Shown piece by piece: positions 1-6,502 of a stretch of 7,427 nucleotides of DNA. Position 1 is the first letter of the stretch. Each line of letters begins with the position of its first letter. Source of the stretch: Victivallales bacterium (GTDB lineage Bacteria > Verrucomicrobiota > Lentisphaeria > Oligosphaerales > Oligosphaeraceae). A program made the position numbers and the translations under genes. The notes beneath the pieces were generated by a model. The model was not told the DNA's origin. It worked only from the letters and a program-made list of their open reading frames with translations, and did not search any database. The stretch spans positions 1 through 7,427 of the forward strand of contig CAAGMX010000497.1 in the NCBI GenBank assembly GCA_900771165.1, in the 5' to 3' direction.

Positions 1-1
1 C

Positions 2-1024
2 ACCCGTCTCCAGGTGCCGGGGGGAGAGACCTATATCCTGCGCACAGCCGTCAGCACAGACCGCACCGCCCGGCTGCTCCACTTGGCCCGCCGCATCTTC
101 TGGGGCACGGTGGCCCTGGGAGCCGCCGCCGTCACCCTCCTGACGCTCTACGTCCTGCGCCGTCTCTACCATCCCCTGCGAAAGCTGCAGGAAAGCATGG
201 ACGGCATCGCCTCAGGGCGCCTGGACACCCCCATTCCCGTGCCGGACAAGGGGATTGTGCGCCGAATCGCCAGGAATGTCCAGGAAATGACGGAGCAGCT
301 GCGCACCCAGCTGAGAGAAATGCAGCAGATGGAGGAATTCCGGAAGGACTTCATCTCCAACGTCTCCCACGAAATCAAGACTCCTCTTACTTCCATCATT
401 GTGGCGGCAGAGACCCTTCAGGAGAGCCCGGAGCTGCCCCGGGAGAATTTCGACCGACTGGTGAATCTCATGTGCACCCAGGCCCAGCGCCTGAACCGAC
501 TGGTCCAGGACATCCTGGCCCTCTCCTCCCTGGAGCATCGGCAGCAGGAGCAGCGCCGGGACTTCCTGCCCGTCTCCCTCCGGGAGGTGGCCCAGGAAGC
601 CCTGGAAGAATGCCGGGAAGAGGCGAACCGCCAGGCGTGCCGTCTCTCCCTGGAAGTGCCCGAACGACTCCAGATTCTGGGAGATCCCCAGCTTCTCTCC
701 CAAGCCATCGGAAATCTTCTCCATAACGCCCTGAAATACAGCGGAAGCCAAAGCATCACCATCACCGCCTCCCAGACAGGAAACATGGCACGCCTGGCCT
801 GCATCGACCACGGTTGCGGAATCCCCAGGGAACACTGGCCCAGAATCTTCGAACGCTTCTATCGGGTCAGCAAAGAACGCTCCCGCTCCCTGGGAGGCAC
901 GGGCCTGGGACTGGCCATCGTGAAACATATCGCTCAACTCCACCAGGGAACTGTGGACATCGACGAGACCCCCGGAGGCGGCACCACCTTCCGCTTGATC
1001 CTGCCTCTGGCACAAAAGGGGTAG
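2..1024 (+). CDS. Sensor histidine kinase, PhoR/ResE-like (5' partial)
   Basis: Membrane-bound sensor kinase of a two-component system; it should autophosphorylate on a histidine and pass the phosphate to a response regulator, probably encoded just upstream outside the window. The frame is open to the left edge, so the start is missing. Counting from the in-frame GTG at 14, there is a membrane segment at about 27-48, then a HAMP linker at about 50-103. HisKA has the H-box NVSHEIKTPLTS with phospho-acceptor H119 (codon 368-370). HATPase_c has N-box NLLHNALKYS (234-243), G1 DHGCGI (265-270), F-box FERFYRV (279-285) and G2 GGTGLGLAI (294-302). All catalytic boxes are intact. No PAS domain lies between HAMP and HisKA, so the signal is probably sensed by the missing extracytoplasmic part. 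The class is certain; the stimulus (phosphate or other) cannot be told. The TAG stop (1022-1024) is also the first three bases of the TCTAGA repeat array. Confidence 0.95.
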   Translation, partial: TRLQVPGGETYILRTAVSTDRTARLLHLARRIFWGTVALGAAAVTLLTLYVLRRLYHPLRKLQESMDGIASGRLDTPIPVPDKGIVRRIARNVQEMTEQLRTQLREMQQMEEFRKDFISNVSHEIKTPLTSIIVAAETLQESPELPRENFDRLVNLMCTQAQRLNRLVQDILALSSLEHRQQEQRRDFLPVSLREVAQEALEECREEANRQACRLSLEVPERLQILGDPQLLSQAIGNLLHNALKYSGSQSITITASQTGNMARLACIDHGCGIPREHWPRIFERFYRVSKERSRSLGGTGLGLAIVKHIAQLHQGTVDIDETPGGGTTFRLILPLAQKG

Positions 1025-1094
1025 AGATTCTAGAGGGTCTAGAGGGTCTAGAAATCTAGAAATCTAGAGATCTAGAAATCCTAGAGATTCTAGG
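1022..1094. repeat. TCTAGA palindrome array bounded by 12-bp direct repeats
   Basis: Six exact TCTAGA hexamers start at 1029, 1038, 1047, 1055, 1063 and 1071, giving spacings of 9, 9, 8, 8 and 8 bp. Spacers are GGG, GGG, AA, AA and GA. Degenerate units follow at 1079-1085 (TCCTAGA) and 1088-1094 (TTCTAGG). The 12-mer TAGAGATTCTAG occurs exactly at both ends (1022-1033 and 1082-1093). The right end, CCTAGAGATTCTAGG (1080-1094), is an inverted repeat with 6-bp arms and a 3-nt centre. The array is AT-richer than its GC-rich surroundings and sits between two convergent genes. It could be a dispersed intergenic repeat, a protein-binding array or part of a bidirectional transcription end; none of these is shown. 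It carries no coding sequence that I can support. Confidence 0.85.
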
Positions 1095-1116
1095 ACTATC
1101 CCCCCAAAAGCCCCAA

Positions 1117-1145
1117 GGGCGGAGCATGCGCAGCAGGCTCTGCCC
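1117..1145 (-). terminator. Weak hairpin, possible terminator of the minus-strand operon
   Basis: GGGCGGAGC (1117-1125) can pair with GCTCTGCCC (1137-1145), giving 9 bp with one G-U pair around an 11-nt loop. Read on the minus strand it lies 35 nt after the peptidase stop and is followed by TTGGGGCTTTTGG, which is not a clean U-tract. It could end the operon, but the missing U-run makes it weak. Otherwise I see nothing in 1095-1179. Confidence 0.25.
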
Positions 1146-1179
1146 CCTCCGTGGCTTCCGTGTTTTCTTGCGGGGACGC

Positions 1180-2313
1180 TTACAGTTCCAGTTCTTTGGA
1201 AGCGGTGGCGAGATTGTCCACGCCGGTGGGGGTGAGGGCCACCGTATCCTCGATGCGGATGCCTCCCCAGGCGGGGTCATAGAGTCCCGGCTCCACGGTC
1301 ACCACGACCCCCGGTTCCATGACGGTGGGGTCATGGGGAGCAAGATTGGGGCGTTCATGGATTTCCAGCCCCACGGAGTGTCCCAAGCCGTGGAAGAATC
1401 CCCGATAGAGTCCGGTCTGGGGATCTCGTTCCGTGGGGAATCCCTGCTGGGTAAAAAATTCGGCCACTTGGGTATGGATTTCCACTCCTGTGACGCCGGG
1501 GCGGAGACTTTGGAGGGCCTTTTTCTGACCGGCCAGGACGGTTTCGTAGGCATGAAGCACCACGGAGGAGGCCTTTCCCTTCACCCGGGTTCGGGTGAGA
1601 TCCCCGAAATATCCCGTCTGCTGATCCCGGGGGAAGATATCCATGACAATGGGTTCATTGGCCTTCAGGGGGCCGGTTCCGGCCTGATGGGGATCGGCGC
1701 CCTGGACTCCCGGGGCGGTGATGGTTCCCTGGGCCAGACCGCCCTTGCGGGCGATGGCGGCATCCACCTCTCCCCGCAATTCCTCTGCGGTGAGGCGATG
1801 CCCCCCCAGAATCAGGAACCCTTCCCGATCCACCGTCGCCTGGCGCAGCATCCCATCCGCCTGGGCCAGCCCCACCTCCGCCAACTGCTCCCCCCGACGA
1901 ATCTTCTCCACCTCTTCCGCGCTCTTGACACGGCGCTCCGGCGCCAGGGAGCCGCAGGGAGTGACCTGGATGCCGGCGGAGCGGAGCAAGTCCCCGTATT
2001 CCAGGGGGAAGGAGGAGGGGACAGTCCAATCCCAGACCTCGGTGCCCCGGCAGACCTGGCGAATCATCCGGAGGAACCAGTGTTCCCCGGAGGCTTCCTT
2101 CTCCAGGCCGAAGAACTCCTCTAGATGCTGGATATCGGCCACGGTCACCGTGGGTGGGCACTGCTTCTTGGCCCGCCCCAGTTCTAGACAGCTCACGGCC
2201 ACCACGGCGCCCTTTTCTGTCTGGAAATAGAGAAAATCATCCGGGGCGCAGAATCCCGAGAGATACCACAAATCTGCGCACCGCTCGCTACTGGCGTAAA
2301 TCAGCTTGTTCAT
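1180..2313 (-). CDS. M24 family metallopeptidase (Xaa-Pro aminopeptidase/dipeptidase-like)
   Basis: Cytoplasmic peptidase of the pita-bread fold; family members remove an N-terminal residue before proline or split Xaa-Pro dipeptides using two divalent metal ions. The protein has 377 residues: an N-terminal creatinase-like domain (about 1-130) and a C-terminal M24 catalytic domain (about 135-370). All five expected metal ligands are visible: D225 (VMDIFP), D238 (GDLTRT), H312 (HGLGHSVG), E341 (VTVEPGLY) and E355 (GIRIED). H319 in EIHE matches a further conserved active-site histidine. There is no signal peptide. The start at 2313 is preferred because GGGAG lies 8 nt upstream and the next methionine is residue 83. 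It overlaps the permease gene by 26 nt and is the last gene of the minus-strand unit. Its position behind a metal importer fits a metal-dependent enzyme, but this link is inferred. I cannot separate PepP-like from PepQ-like activity from sequence alone. Confidence 0.93.
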   Translation of the reverse strand: MNKLIYASSERCADLWYLSGFCAPDDFLYFQTEKGAVVAVSCLELGRAKKQCPPTVTVADIQHLEEFFGLEKEASGEHWFLRMIRQVCRGTEVWDWTVPSSFPLEYGDLLRSAGIQVTPCGSLAPERRVKSAEEVEKIRRGEQLAEVGLAQADGMLRQATVDREGFLILGGHRLTAEELRGEVDAAIARKGGLAQGTITAPGVQGADPHQAGTGPLKANEPIVMDIFPRDQQTGYFGDLTRTRVKGKASSVVLHAYETVLAGQKKALQSLRPGVTGVEIHTQVAEFFTQQGFPTERDPQTGLYRGFFHGLGHSVGLEIHERPNLAPHDPTVMEPGVVVTVEPGLYDPAWGGIRIEDTVALTPTGVDNLATASKELEL

Positions 2314-3217
2314 CGTCCTTTCTCCCTTTGGCCTGGGAACGTTGATCCAGGAAAGCCAGGAGCCGGGAAAGGAGCCAGAATCCCAGGTAGGCCAGCCCCG
2401 CCAGCTCCACAATCACCGCGCCGGGAGAGCGCCAAAGGCTCCCCGGGCCCGCTCCGTAGGAAATCCCCACCCCAAGAAATGCGCACAGAAAGCACAGCAC
2501 CCCGGAGACCGCCATGATCACCGGGATCCGCCGGCACACCAGGCTTGTGGCCGCCACCGGAAGAATCAGGAGGGCCATGCACAGCACCGTGCCCACCAGC
2601 TGGGAGAGCACCACCACCGTCATGGCCACCATCAGCTGGAAGGCCAGCTGCACCCTGCCCCGGGAAATTCCCCGGAGGGTCAGCAGTTCGTCATGAAAGG
2701 CCAGAGCCACGAAGCGGGCGTGCCAGAGGAAGGCCATCAGCAGCACGATGGCATCCAGGGCGGCGATGATCCCCAGATCCTGGCGGGAGATGATGAGGAT
2801 GCTTCCGAAGAGATAGCTGGTGAGTTCCGTGCCGTAGCCGGGGCGGGCATTGACGAAGGAGACGCCCAGAGCCATGCCCAGGGCCCACAGGGCGGAGAGC
2901 ACGGTGTCCATGCGGAAATGCCAGCGGGTGGTCAGGAGAGTGATGAGGATGGCCACCGCCACCCCCGCCACCAGCCCCCCCATCCAGGGAGTCACCCAGG
3001 GCAGACGCTCCTCCAGGGCGGGGAAGATTCCCTGGAGATAGAGGACCGCCCCCACGCCCCCCAGCAGGGAGTGGCTCACGGCCCCCACGGCATAGCTGTC
3101 ACGCTTCAGCACCACATAGCATCCCACCACGCCGCAGCAGACTGCGGCCAGGGCCATGGCCATCAGGGAGCGCAGCAGCAGGGCGGAGTGGGGCAGTTCC
3201 CAGAGAAATTCAGCCAT
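2288..3217 (-). CDS. znuB: Metal ABC transporter permease (ZnuB-like)
   Basis: Inner-membrane subunit of an ABC importer of the ABC-3 family, which moves Zn, Mn or Fe ions into the cytoplasm. The protein has 309 residues, mostly hydrophobic, with about eight membrane segments; clear ones lie near 15-37, 78-97, 106-122, 147-165, 193-222, 232-252 and 267-290. Family signatures include SHSLLGGVG (48-56), corresponding to the SHALLPG-type motif, and GTVLCMALLILPVAAT (209-224). The tail from about 291 is charged and cytoplasmic. The start at 3217 is chosen because a GAGGAGGAGGG Shine-Dalgarno run lies 8 nt upstream inside the ATPase gene and the protein then begins just before the first membrane segment; a longer reading adds an Arg/Pro-rich stretch with no family look. 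It overlaps the ATPase gene by 8 nt (ATGGCTGA) and the peptidase gene by 26 nt. Zinc versus manganese is not decided. Confidence 0.93.
   Translation of the reverse strand: MAEFLWELPHSALLLRSLMAMALAAVCCGVVGCYVVLKRDSYAVGAVSHSLLGGVGAVLYLQGIFPALEERLPWVTPWMGGLVAGVAVAILITLLTTRWHFRMDTVLSALWALGMALGVSFVNARPGYGTELTSYLFGSILIISRQDLGIIAALDAIVLLMAFLWHARFVALAFHDELLTLRGISRGRVQLAFQLMVAMTVVVLSQLVGTVLCMALLILPVAATSLVCRRIPVIMAVSGVLCFLCAFLGVGISYGAGPGSLWRSPGAVIVELAGLAYLGFWLLSRLLAFLDQRSQAKGRKDDEQADLRQ
2322..2326 (-). promoter_or_regulatory. Ribosome binding site of the M24 peptidase gene
   Basis: GGGAG on the minus strand lies 8 nt before the ATG at 2313, inside the end of the permease gene. An AAAGGA run (2316-2321) is only 2 nt from the ATG and is too close to serve. 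This site fixes the peptidase start despite the 26-nt overlap. Confidence 0.55.
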
Positions 3218-4031
3218 GGACGTGACCCTCCTCCTCCTGGGATTCCTTGCCCCAATGGGGGCCGGCGCAGGGATCCTCCTCCTGGCCATCCTGGGTGACG
3301 GGGCAGGCATGGTGGAAGATGTGGATCCAGTTTCCCACGTGGAGATCCTCCCGGGAGACCTGTTCGATCTGATGCATGTCCGCCGTATGATTCACGCAGA
3401 CCACATGGGTGGCAAAGGGCTCCACCATGGTGAGATTGTGGGAGACCATGACAATGGTGAGGCACTGGCTGAGTTCCTTCAGCAGGCCGTAGATGGCAGC
3501 CACCCCGGGGGCGTCCAGGTTGGCGCCGGGTTCGTCCAGCAGCAGCAGTTCCGGGCGGGAGGCCAGGGCCTGGGCGATGAGGACCCGCTGGCGTTGTCCT
3601 CCGGAGAGGGCGGCAAAGGGGCGGGAGGCCTCCTGGGCCAGGCCCACTTCCTCCAGGGCTTCCAGGGCCACCTGGCGGTCCTGGCGGCGCGCCCCCAGGA
3701 AGGAGAAATGCTCCAGGCGTCCAAGCAGAACCGTCTCCAGCACAGAGATGGGAAAGCGGTGGTCGAATTCCAGGGACTGGGGCACGTAGGCCATGCGGCG
3801 GCGGGACTCCTCCGGGCTTCCCCCGAAGATGCGGACGCTTCCGTAGCGGGGCTTCAGCAGCCCCAGCATCAGGCGGAGAAGGGTGCTCTTCCCTCCCCCG
3901 TTGGGCCCCACCACAATGGCGAAATCCCGTTGGGATACCGTCAGGTTGATGTTGTGCAGAACCTCGTGCTCCTCGTATCCGAAGCAGAGATTCTTGATTT
4001 CCACAGCGGGATTCATGGCGCTTCCAGACAT
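3210..4031 (-). CDS. znuC: Metal ABC transporter ATP-binding protein (ZnuC-like)
   Basis: Cytoplasmic ATPase that powers the neighbouring metal permease. The protein has 273 residues and a complete nucleotide-binding domain: Walker A GPNGGGKST (42-50), Q-loop at Q85 (YVPQS), signature LSGGQ (142-146), Walker B LLLLDEP (162-168), D-loop GANLD (169-173) and switch histidine H198 (VSHN). The C-terminal part (204-273) is unusually rich in metal-ligand residues: H209, H215, H220, H231, H237, H240, H241, H259, H270 and H272, with C212, C243 and C255. The extreme end, EEEGHVHG, is partly dictated by the embedded ribosome site of the permease gene. The start at 4031 leaves 1 nt after the binding-protein stop (TAG-C-ATG), which suits coupled translation. 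The ATG at 4016, with GGAAG 4 nt upstream, is an equally possible start and shortens the protein by five residues. Confidence 0.94.
   Translation of the reverse strand: MSGSAMNPAVEIKNLCFGYEEHEVLHNINLTVSQRDFAIVVGPNGGGKSTLLRLMLGLLKPRYGSVRIFGGSPEESRRRMAYVPQSLEFDHRFPISVLETVLLGRLEHFSFLGARRQDRQVALEALEEVGLAQEASRPFAALSGGQRQRVLIAQALASRPELLLLDEPGANLDAPGVAAIYGLLKELSQCLTIVMVSHNLTMVEPFATHVVCVNHTADMHQIEQVSREDLHVGNWIHIFHHACPVTQDGQEEDPCAGPHWGKESQEEEGHVHG
3226..3236 (-). promoter_or_regulatory. Ribosome binding site of the metal permease gene, embedded in the ATPase gene
   Basis: GAGGAGGAGGG on the minus strand, 8 nt before the ATG at 3217, is a repeated Shine-Dalgarno core. The same bases encode the EEEG near the end of the ATPase, so the two functions share sequence. 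Confidence 0.7.
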
Positions 4032-4032
4032 G

Positions 4033-4872
4033 CTACGGGCAATAGGCTTTGGCGATGGCCTCCCCCATGGCCCGCAGTCCCGGGGAGAGCCGGGCGGGAA
4101 GGGGATCCAGGGGGATCACCTGGGCCTTCAACTCCTGGGCCAGCACTTTGGCGGAGCGAGGCGAAAACTGGGGCTGGACGAAGATGGCGGGGAGGCCCAG
4201 CTTCCGGGCCTGGGCCAGGGCCTCCGTCAACGCCCGGCCGGAGGGTTCCTTCCCCTCCTCCTCAATGGCAATCTGGGTGATCCCATACTGCCCCAGAAAG
4301 TATCCGAAGGCGGGATGATAGACCAGGACGGAGCGGCCCTTCAGGGGAGCCAACCGCTCCGCCAGGAAGCGTCCCGTCTCCTCCAGCTGCTCCCGGTACT
4401 CCTGGTGGCTGGCCTGGAATTCCTCCGCCGCCTCCGGCACCATCCGGACCAGGGTCTGGCAGACATTGTCTGCGTAGCGCAGCATATTGGCCACGGAGAG
4501 CCACACATGGGGATCCTCGCCCCCCTGGGGGAAGTTCCGCCGTTCCATGCCCTCCGCCCCCGCCGCCAGGCGCACTTCGGGGAAGGCCCGGCGCAGCCGG
4601 GGCAACAGGGTTTCCTCGAAGGGAGCCCCCATGGTGAAGAGGACCTGGCTGCGGCCCAGGGCCTCCAGGGTCCGGGCGTCCGGCTGATAGGTCTCCGGGC
4701 TGGCCCCCGCCGGCAGTAGCACCTTCACGGAGACCCGCTGTCCCCCGATGGCCTCCACCGCCTCCGCCATGGGAGGGAGGGACACAAAGACCTCCAGGGG
4801 AGAGGCAAAGCCCGCCAGGGAGATCCCCAGCAGGCAGAACACCCCCCATCCAAAGCTACGGCACTGCTTCAT
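4033..4872 (-). CDS. znuA: Metal ABC transporter substrate-binding protein (ZnuA-like)
   Basis: Periplasmic cluster A-I binding protein that captures a divalent metal and delivers it to the ZnuB-like permease. The protein has 279 residues. Residues 1-23 form a Sec signal peptide (charged start, hydrophobic core, likely cut after GFA); no lipobox is present. Probable metal ligands are H122 (EDPHVW), H186 (VYHPAFGYF) and D256 (IPLDPL). At the place of the usual first histidine (PHxY in typical members) this protein has GASPETY with E60. The run MGAPFEE (81-87) and EEEGKEPS (204-211) resemble a subfamily in which this first ligand is not histidine. It lacks the His-rich loop of some ZnuA proteins. 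The start at 4872 has a strong AAGGAGGAG site (4878-4886) and overlaps the yihY stop by 4 nt (ATGA). Zinc is the likeliest ligand by family, manganese is possible. Confidence 0.93.
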   Translation of the reverse strand: MKQCRSFGWGVFCLLGISLAGFASPLEVFVSLPPMAEAVEAIGGQRVSVKVLLPAGASPETYQPDARTLEALGRSQVLFTMGAPFEETLLPRLRRAFPEVRLAAGAEGMERRNFPQGGEDPHVWLSVANMLRYADNVCQTLVRMVPEAAEEFQASHQEYREQLEETGRFLAERLAPLKGRSVLVYHPAFGYFLGQYGITQIAIEEEGKEPSGRALTEALAQARKLGLPAIFVQPQFSPRSAKVLAQELKAQVIPLDPLPARLSPGLRAMGEAIAKAYCP

Positions 4873-6452
4873 GAACGCTCCTCCTTGCTGCCCTGGGGGC
4901 AGGCCACCGTGGCGCCGCACCCTTCCCCGTGCTGGAAGGTGATGGCGGATATCTGCCGCACCTGCTCCTCGTAACGCTGCCGCATGAAGGTGACAAAGGC
5001 TTCCGGCAGACACCGGCTGATGCGCCGGGCCGTCTCGGAATTCATTCCCAGGAAGGCGTCGGAGACCTGGGAGAGGGTGATCTGGGCGGCAGGGCGGCCC
5101 AGGATGTAGTCGTAGGATTCCGGGGGATCCGCCTCGGGCATTCTCTGGATGACCAGGCCCGCCCGGGTCAGGCTCTCCAGGCAGAATTCCAGTTCCCGGA
5201 TGGAGATATTGTTCTCCATGGCGAAGCGGGCGGCATTCCAGCAGCCGCGCCCCTCCTCAAAGCACCGGCTGATGTCCTCCACAATGGCGATGCCCAGCAG
5301 ACGGTTGGCCCCGGCCTCCACAGGACGCATCTGCTTGGTCTGGCGGAGAAGACGTTGATTCTGCGCCGCATAGCACAGCTCCGCCCCCAGGAGAATCACC
5401 ATCCAGTTGGCGTAGAGCCAGGCCAGGAAGAAGGGGAGTGCCGCAAAGGCTCCGTAGATGGCGTTGTAGCGGGCCAGGCCGATCTGCCACCGGATGTAGG
5501 CCAGCAGCACCACGCCCCAGGCCACCGCCGCCACCGTTCCCGCCAGGAGGGCGGGCTTCAGCCGCACCCGGGTGTTGGGCATGAAGAGATACAGGGCCGC
5601 AAAGGAGAGCACCAGGAAGAAAAACAGGAGGAAGCGGGCCAGGAAATGCCCCCAGTACAGCACTGCGCTGGACTGGGTGTGGAGCAGCTCCGCCAGTTTG
5701 CCGGAGTGGATGAAGGCATTCAGGGAAAGGATGGCGGAAAGCAGGATGGGCAGCAGAAGCAGCACCACCAGATATTCGCTGATCTGACGCATCAGGCTGC
5801 GCCCCCGGCGCACACACCAGATGTCGTTGAAGCTGTTCTCCAGTTTCTGGATGGACATGACCACGGTGAAGACCAGGGTGATGACCCCCACAATACCCAG
5901 GGCGGCGAAGTTCGTCTTGTCCACATAGCCGATGATCTTCAGGATCCCCTCCTGCACCGGCTCCGGAAGCTGTGCGGCAAAGCCGGGCGGCACCGCCGGG
6001 GGCATCAGAGCCGCCTCCTCAGGCACCTCTTCCCTGGAAGCCTCCCCCTCCTCCGCTTCCGGAACGGTCAGCTCCTCCTCCAGAGCAGGCACCACCCGGT
6101 AGACCCGGATCTCCTCGCCGTCGGCACCTCCCCGCTGGACCAGGGTCTCAATGCCCAGATGTCCCAGCAGCTGGGTCTGGAGTCCCATGCCCTTGCAGAA
6201 AGAGAGGGCGATGGCCAGGACAGGCACCAGGGAGACCATGGTGATGTAGGTCAGGGCGCAGCTTTGGAGGGTGCATCGGTCTTCGAAGACGCCCCGCCCC
6301 GCCACCATCAGCAGGCGGCACAGGGAATACAGTCCCCGCTTAAGGAAGCGGAGGGCGCGGAAATCCGCATTCCAGATTTTTTTGGTGAAGAAATCCACCA
6401 GGAAGCGGACAGGGCGGAAACCAAGCCAGAAACGGAACGAATCTTCGGACAT
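4869..6452 (-). CDS. yihY: YihY/BrkB family membrane protein with C-terminal winged-helix-like domain
   Basis: Inner-membrane protein of the YihY/BrkB family, once misnamed ribonuclease BN; its biochemical role is not settled. The protein has 527 residues. Six membrane segments are visible at about 61-85, 181-201, 226-248, 268-291, 299-320 and 335-360. Family motifs include the early SCALTYITMVSLVPVLA, the SIQKLENSFNDIW run (200-212) and YGAFAALPFFLAWLYANW (333-350). Two additions stand out. Between the first two membrane segments lies a long extracytoplasmic insert (about 95-175) with 11 Glu in residues 125-146 and Pro-rich ends. After the membrane part, residues about 381-475 look like a Rrf2-type winged helix (AIVEDISRCFEEG, then NNISIRELEFCLESLTRAGLV). 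Even membrane count places this domain in the cytoplasm. Start at 6452 has GGAG 7 nt upstream. A longer frame runs back to 7178 but would cover the ChrA-like gene, so it is rejected. Confidence 0.9.
   Translation of the reverse strand: MSEDSFRFWLGFRPVRFLVDFFTKKIWNADFRALRFLKRGLYSLCRLLMVAGRGVFEDRCTLQSCALTYITMVSLVPVLAIALSFCKGMGLQTQLLGHLGIETLVQRGGADGEEIRVYRVVPALEEELTVPEAEEGEASREEVPEEAALMPPAVPPGFAAQLPEPVQEGILKIIGYVDKTNFAALGIVGVITLVFTVVMSIQKLENSFNDIWCVRRGRSLMRQISEYLVVLLLLPILLSAILSLNAFIHSGKLAELLHTQSSAVLYWGHFLARFLLFFFLVLSFAALYLFMPNTRVRLKPALLAGTVAAVAWGVVLLAYIRWQIGLARYNAIYGAFAALPFFLAWLYANWMVILLGAELCYAAQNQRLLRQTKQMRPVEAGANRLLGIAIVEDISRCFEEGRGCWNAARFAMENNISIRELEFCLESLTRAGLVIQRMPEADPPESYDYILGRPAAQITLSQVSDAFLGMNSETARRISRCLPEAFVTFMRQRYEEQVRQISAITFQHGEGCGATVACPQGSKEERS
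4878..4886 (-). promoter_or_regulatory. Strong ribosome binding site of the metal-binding protein gene
   Basis: On the minus strand AAGGAGGAG ends 5 nt before the ATG at 4872, with AGGAGG spaced 7 nt. It lies inside the end of the yihY-like gene and decides the start of the binding-protein gene over the longer open frame that runs up to 5013. Confidence 0.8.
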
Positions 6453-6502
6453 GGGGGCTCTCCGTAGGGGTGGGTGGAGAATGAGGGAGGAAAGGGGGGA
6501 AG

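Noticed and set aside
1022..1094. CRISPR array
   Set aside because: Repeat units are 6 bp with 2-3 bp spacers, far too short for CRISPR repeats and spacers, and no cas gene is near.
1022..1094. Clean intrinsic terminator of the kinase gene
   Set aside because: The arms are short and AT-rich, several alternative pairings compete, and no U-tract follows; a role in transcription ending is possible but unsupported.
1126..2124. 332-residue plus-strand open frame opposite the peptidase gene
   Set aside because: All five metal ligands of the M24 fold are encoded on the minus strand; this frame is Gly-rich and shows no motifs.
2306..3298. 330-residue plus-strand open frame opposite the permease gene
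   Set aside because: Extremely His/Gln/Gly-rich with no recognisable fold; it mirrors the hydrophobic permease on the other strand.
3156..4280. 374-residue plus-strand open frame opposite the ATPase gene
   Set aside because: No motifs, and it spans the boundaries of three real minus-strand genes; the Walker and signature motifs are on the minus strand.
4873..5013. Zur or other metal-regulator operator just upstream of the binding-protein gene
   Set aside because: I saw no convincing inverted repeat of the kind such regulators use. The region is coding for the end of the yihY-like gene, so control is more likely at the operon start outside the window.
4929..6467. 512-residue open frame on the plus strand opposite the yihY-like gene
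   Set aside because: Composition is dominated by His, Gln, Gly and Asp with no domain or motif. This is typical of the antisense of a GC-rich membrane-protein gene. The opposite strand carries a clear family match.
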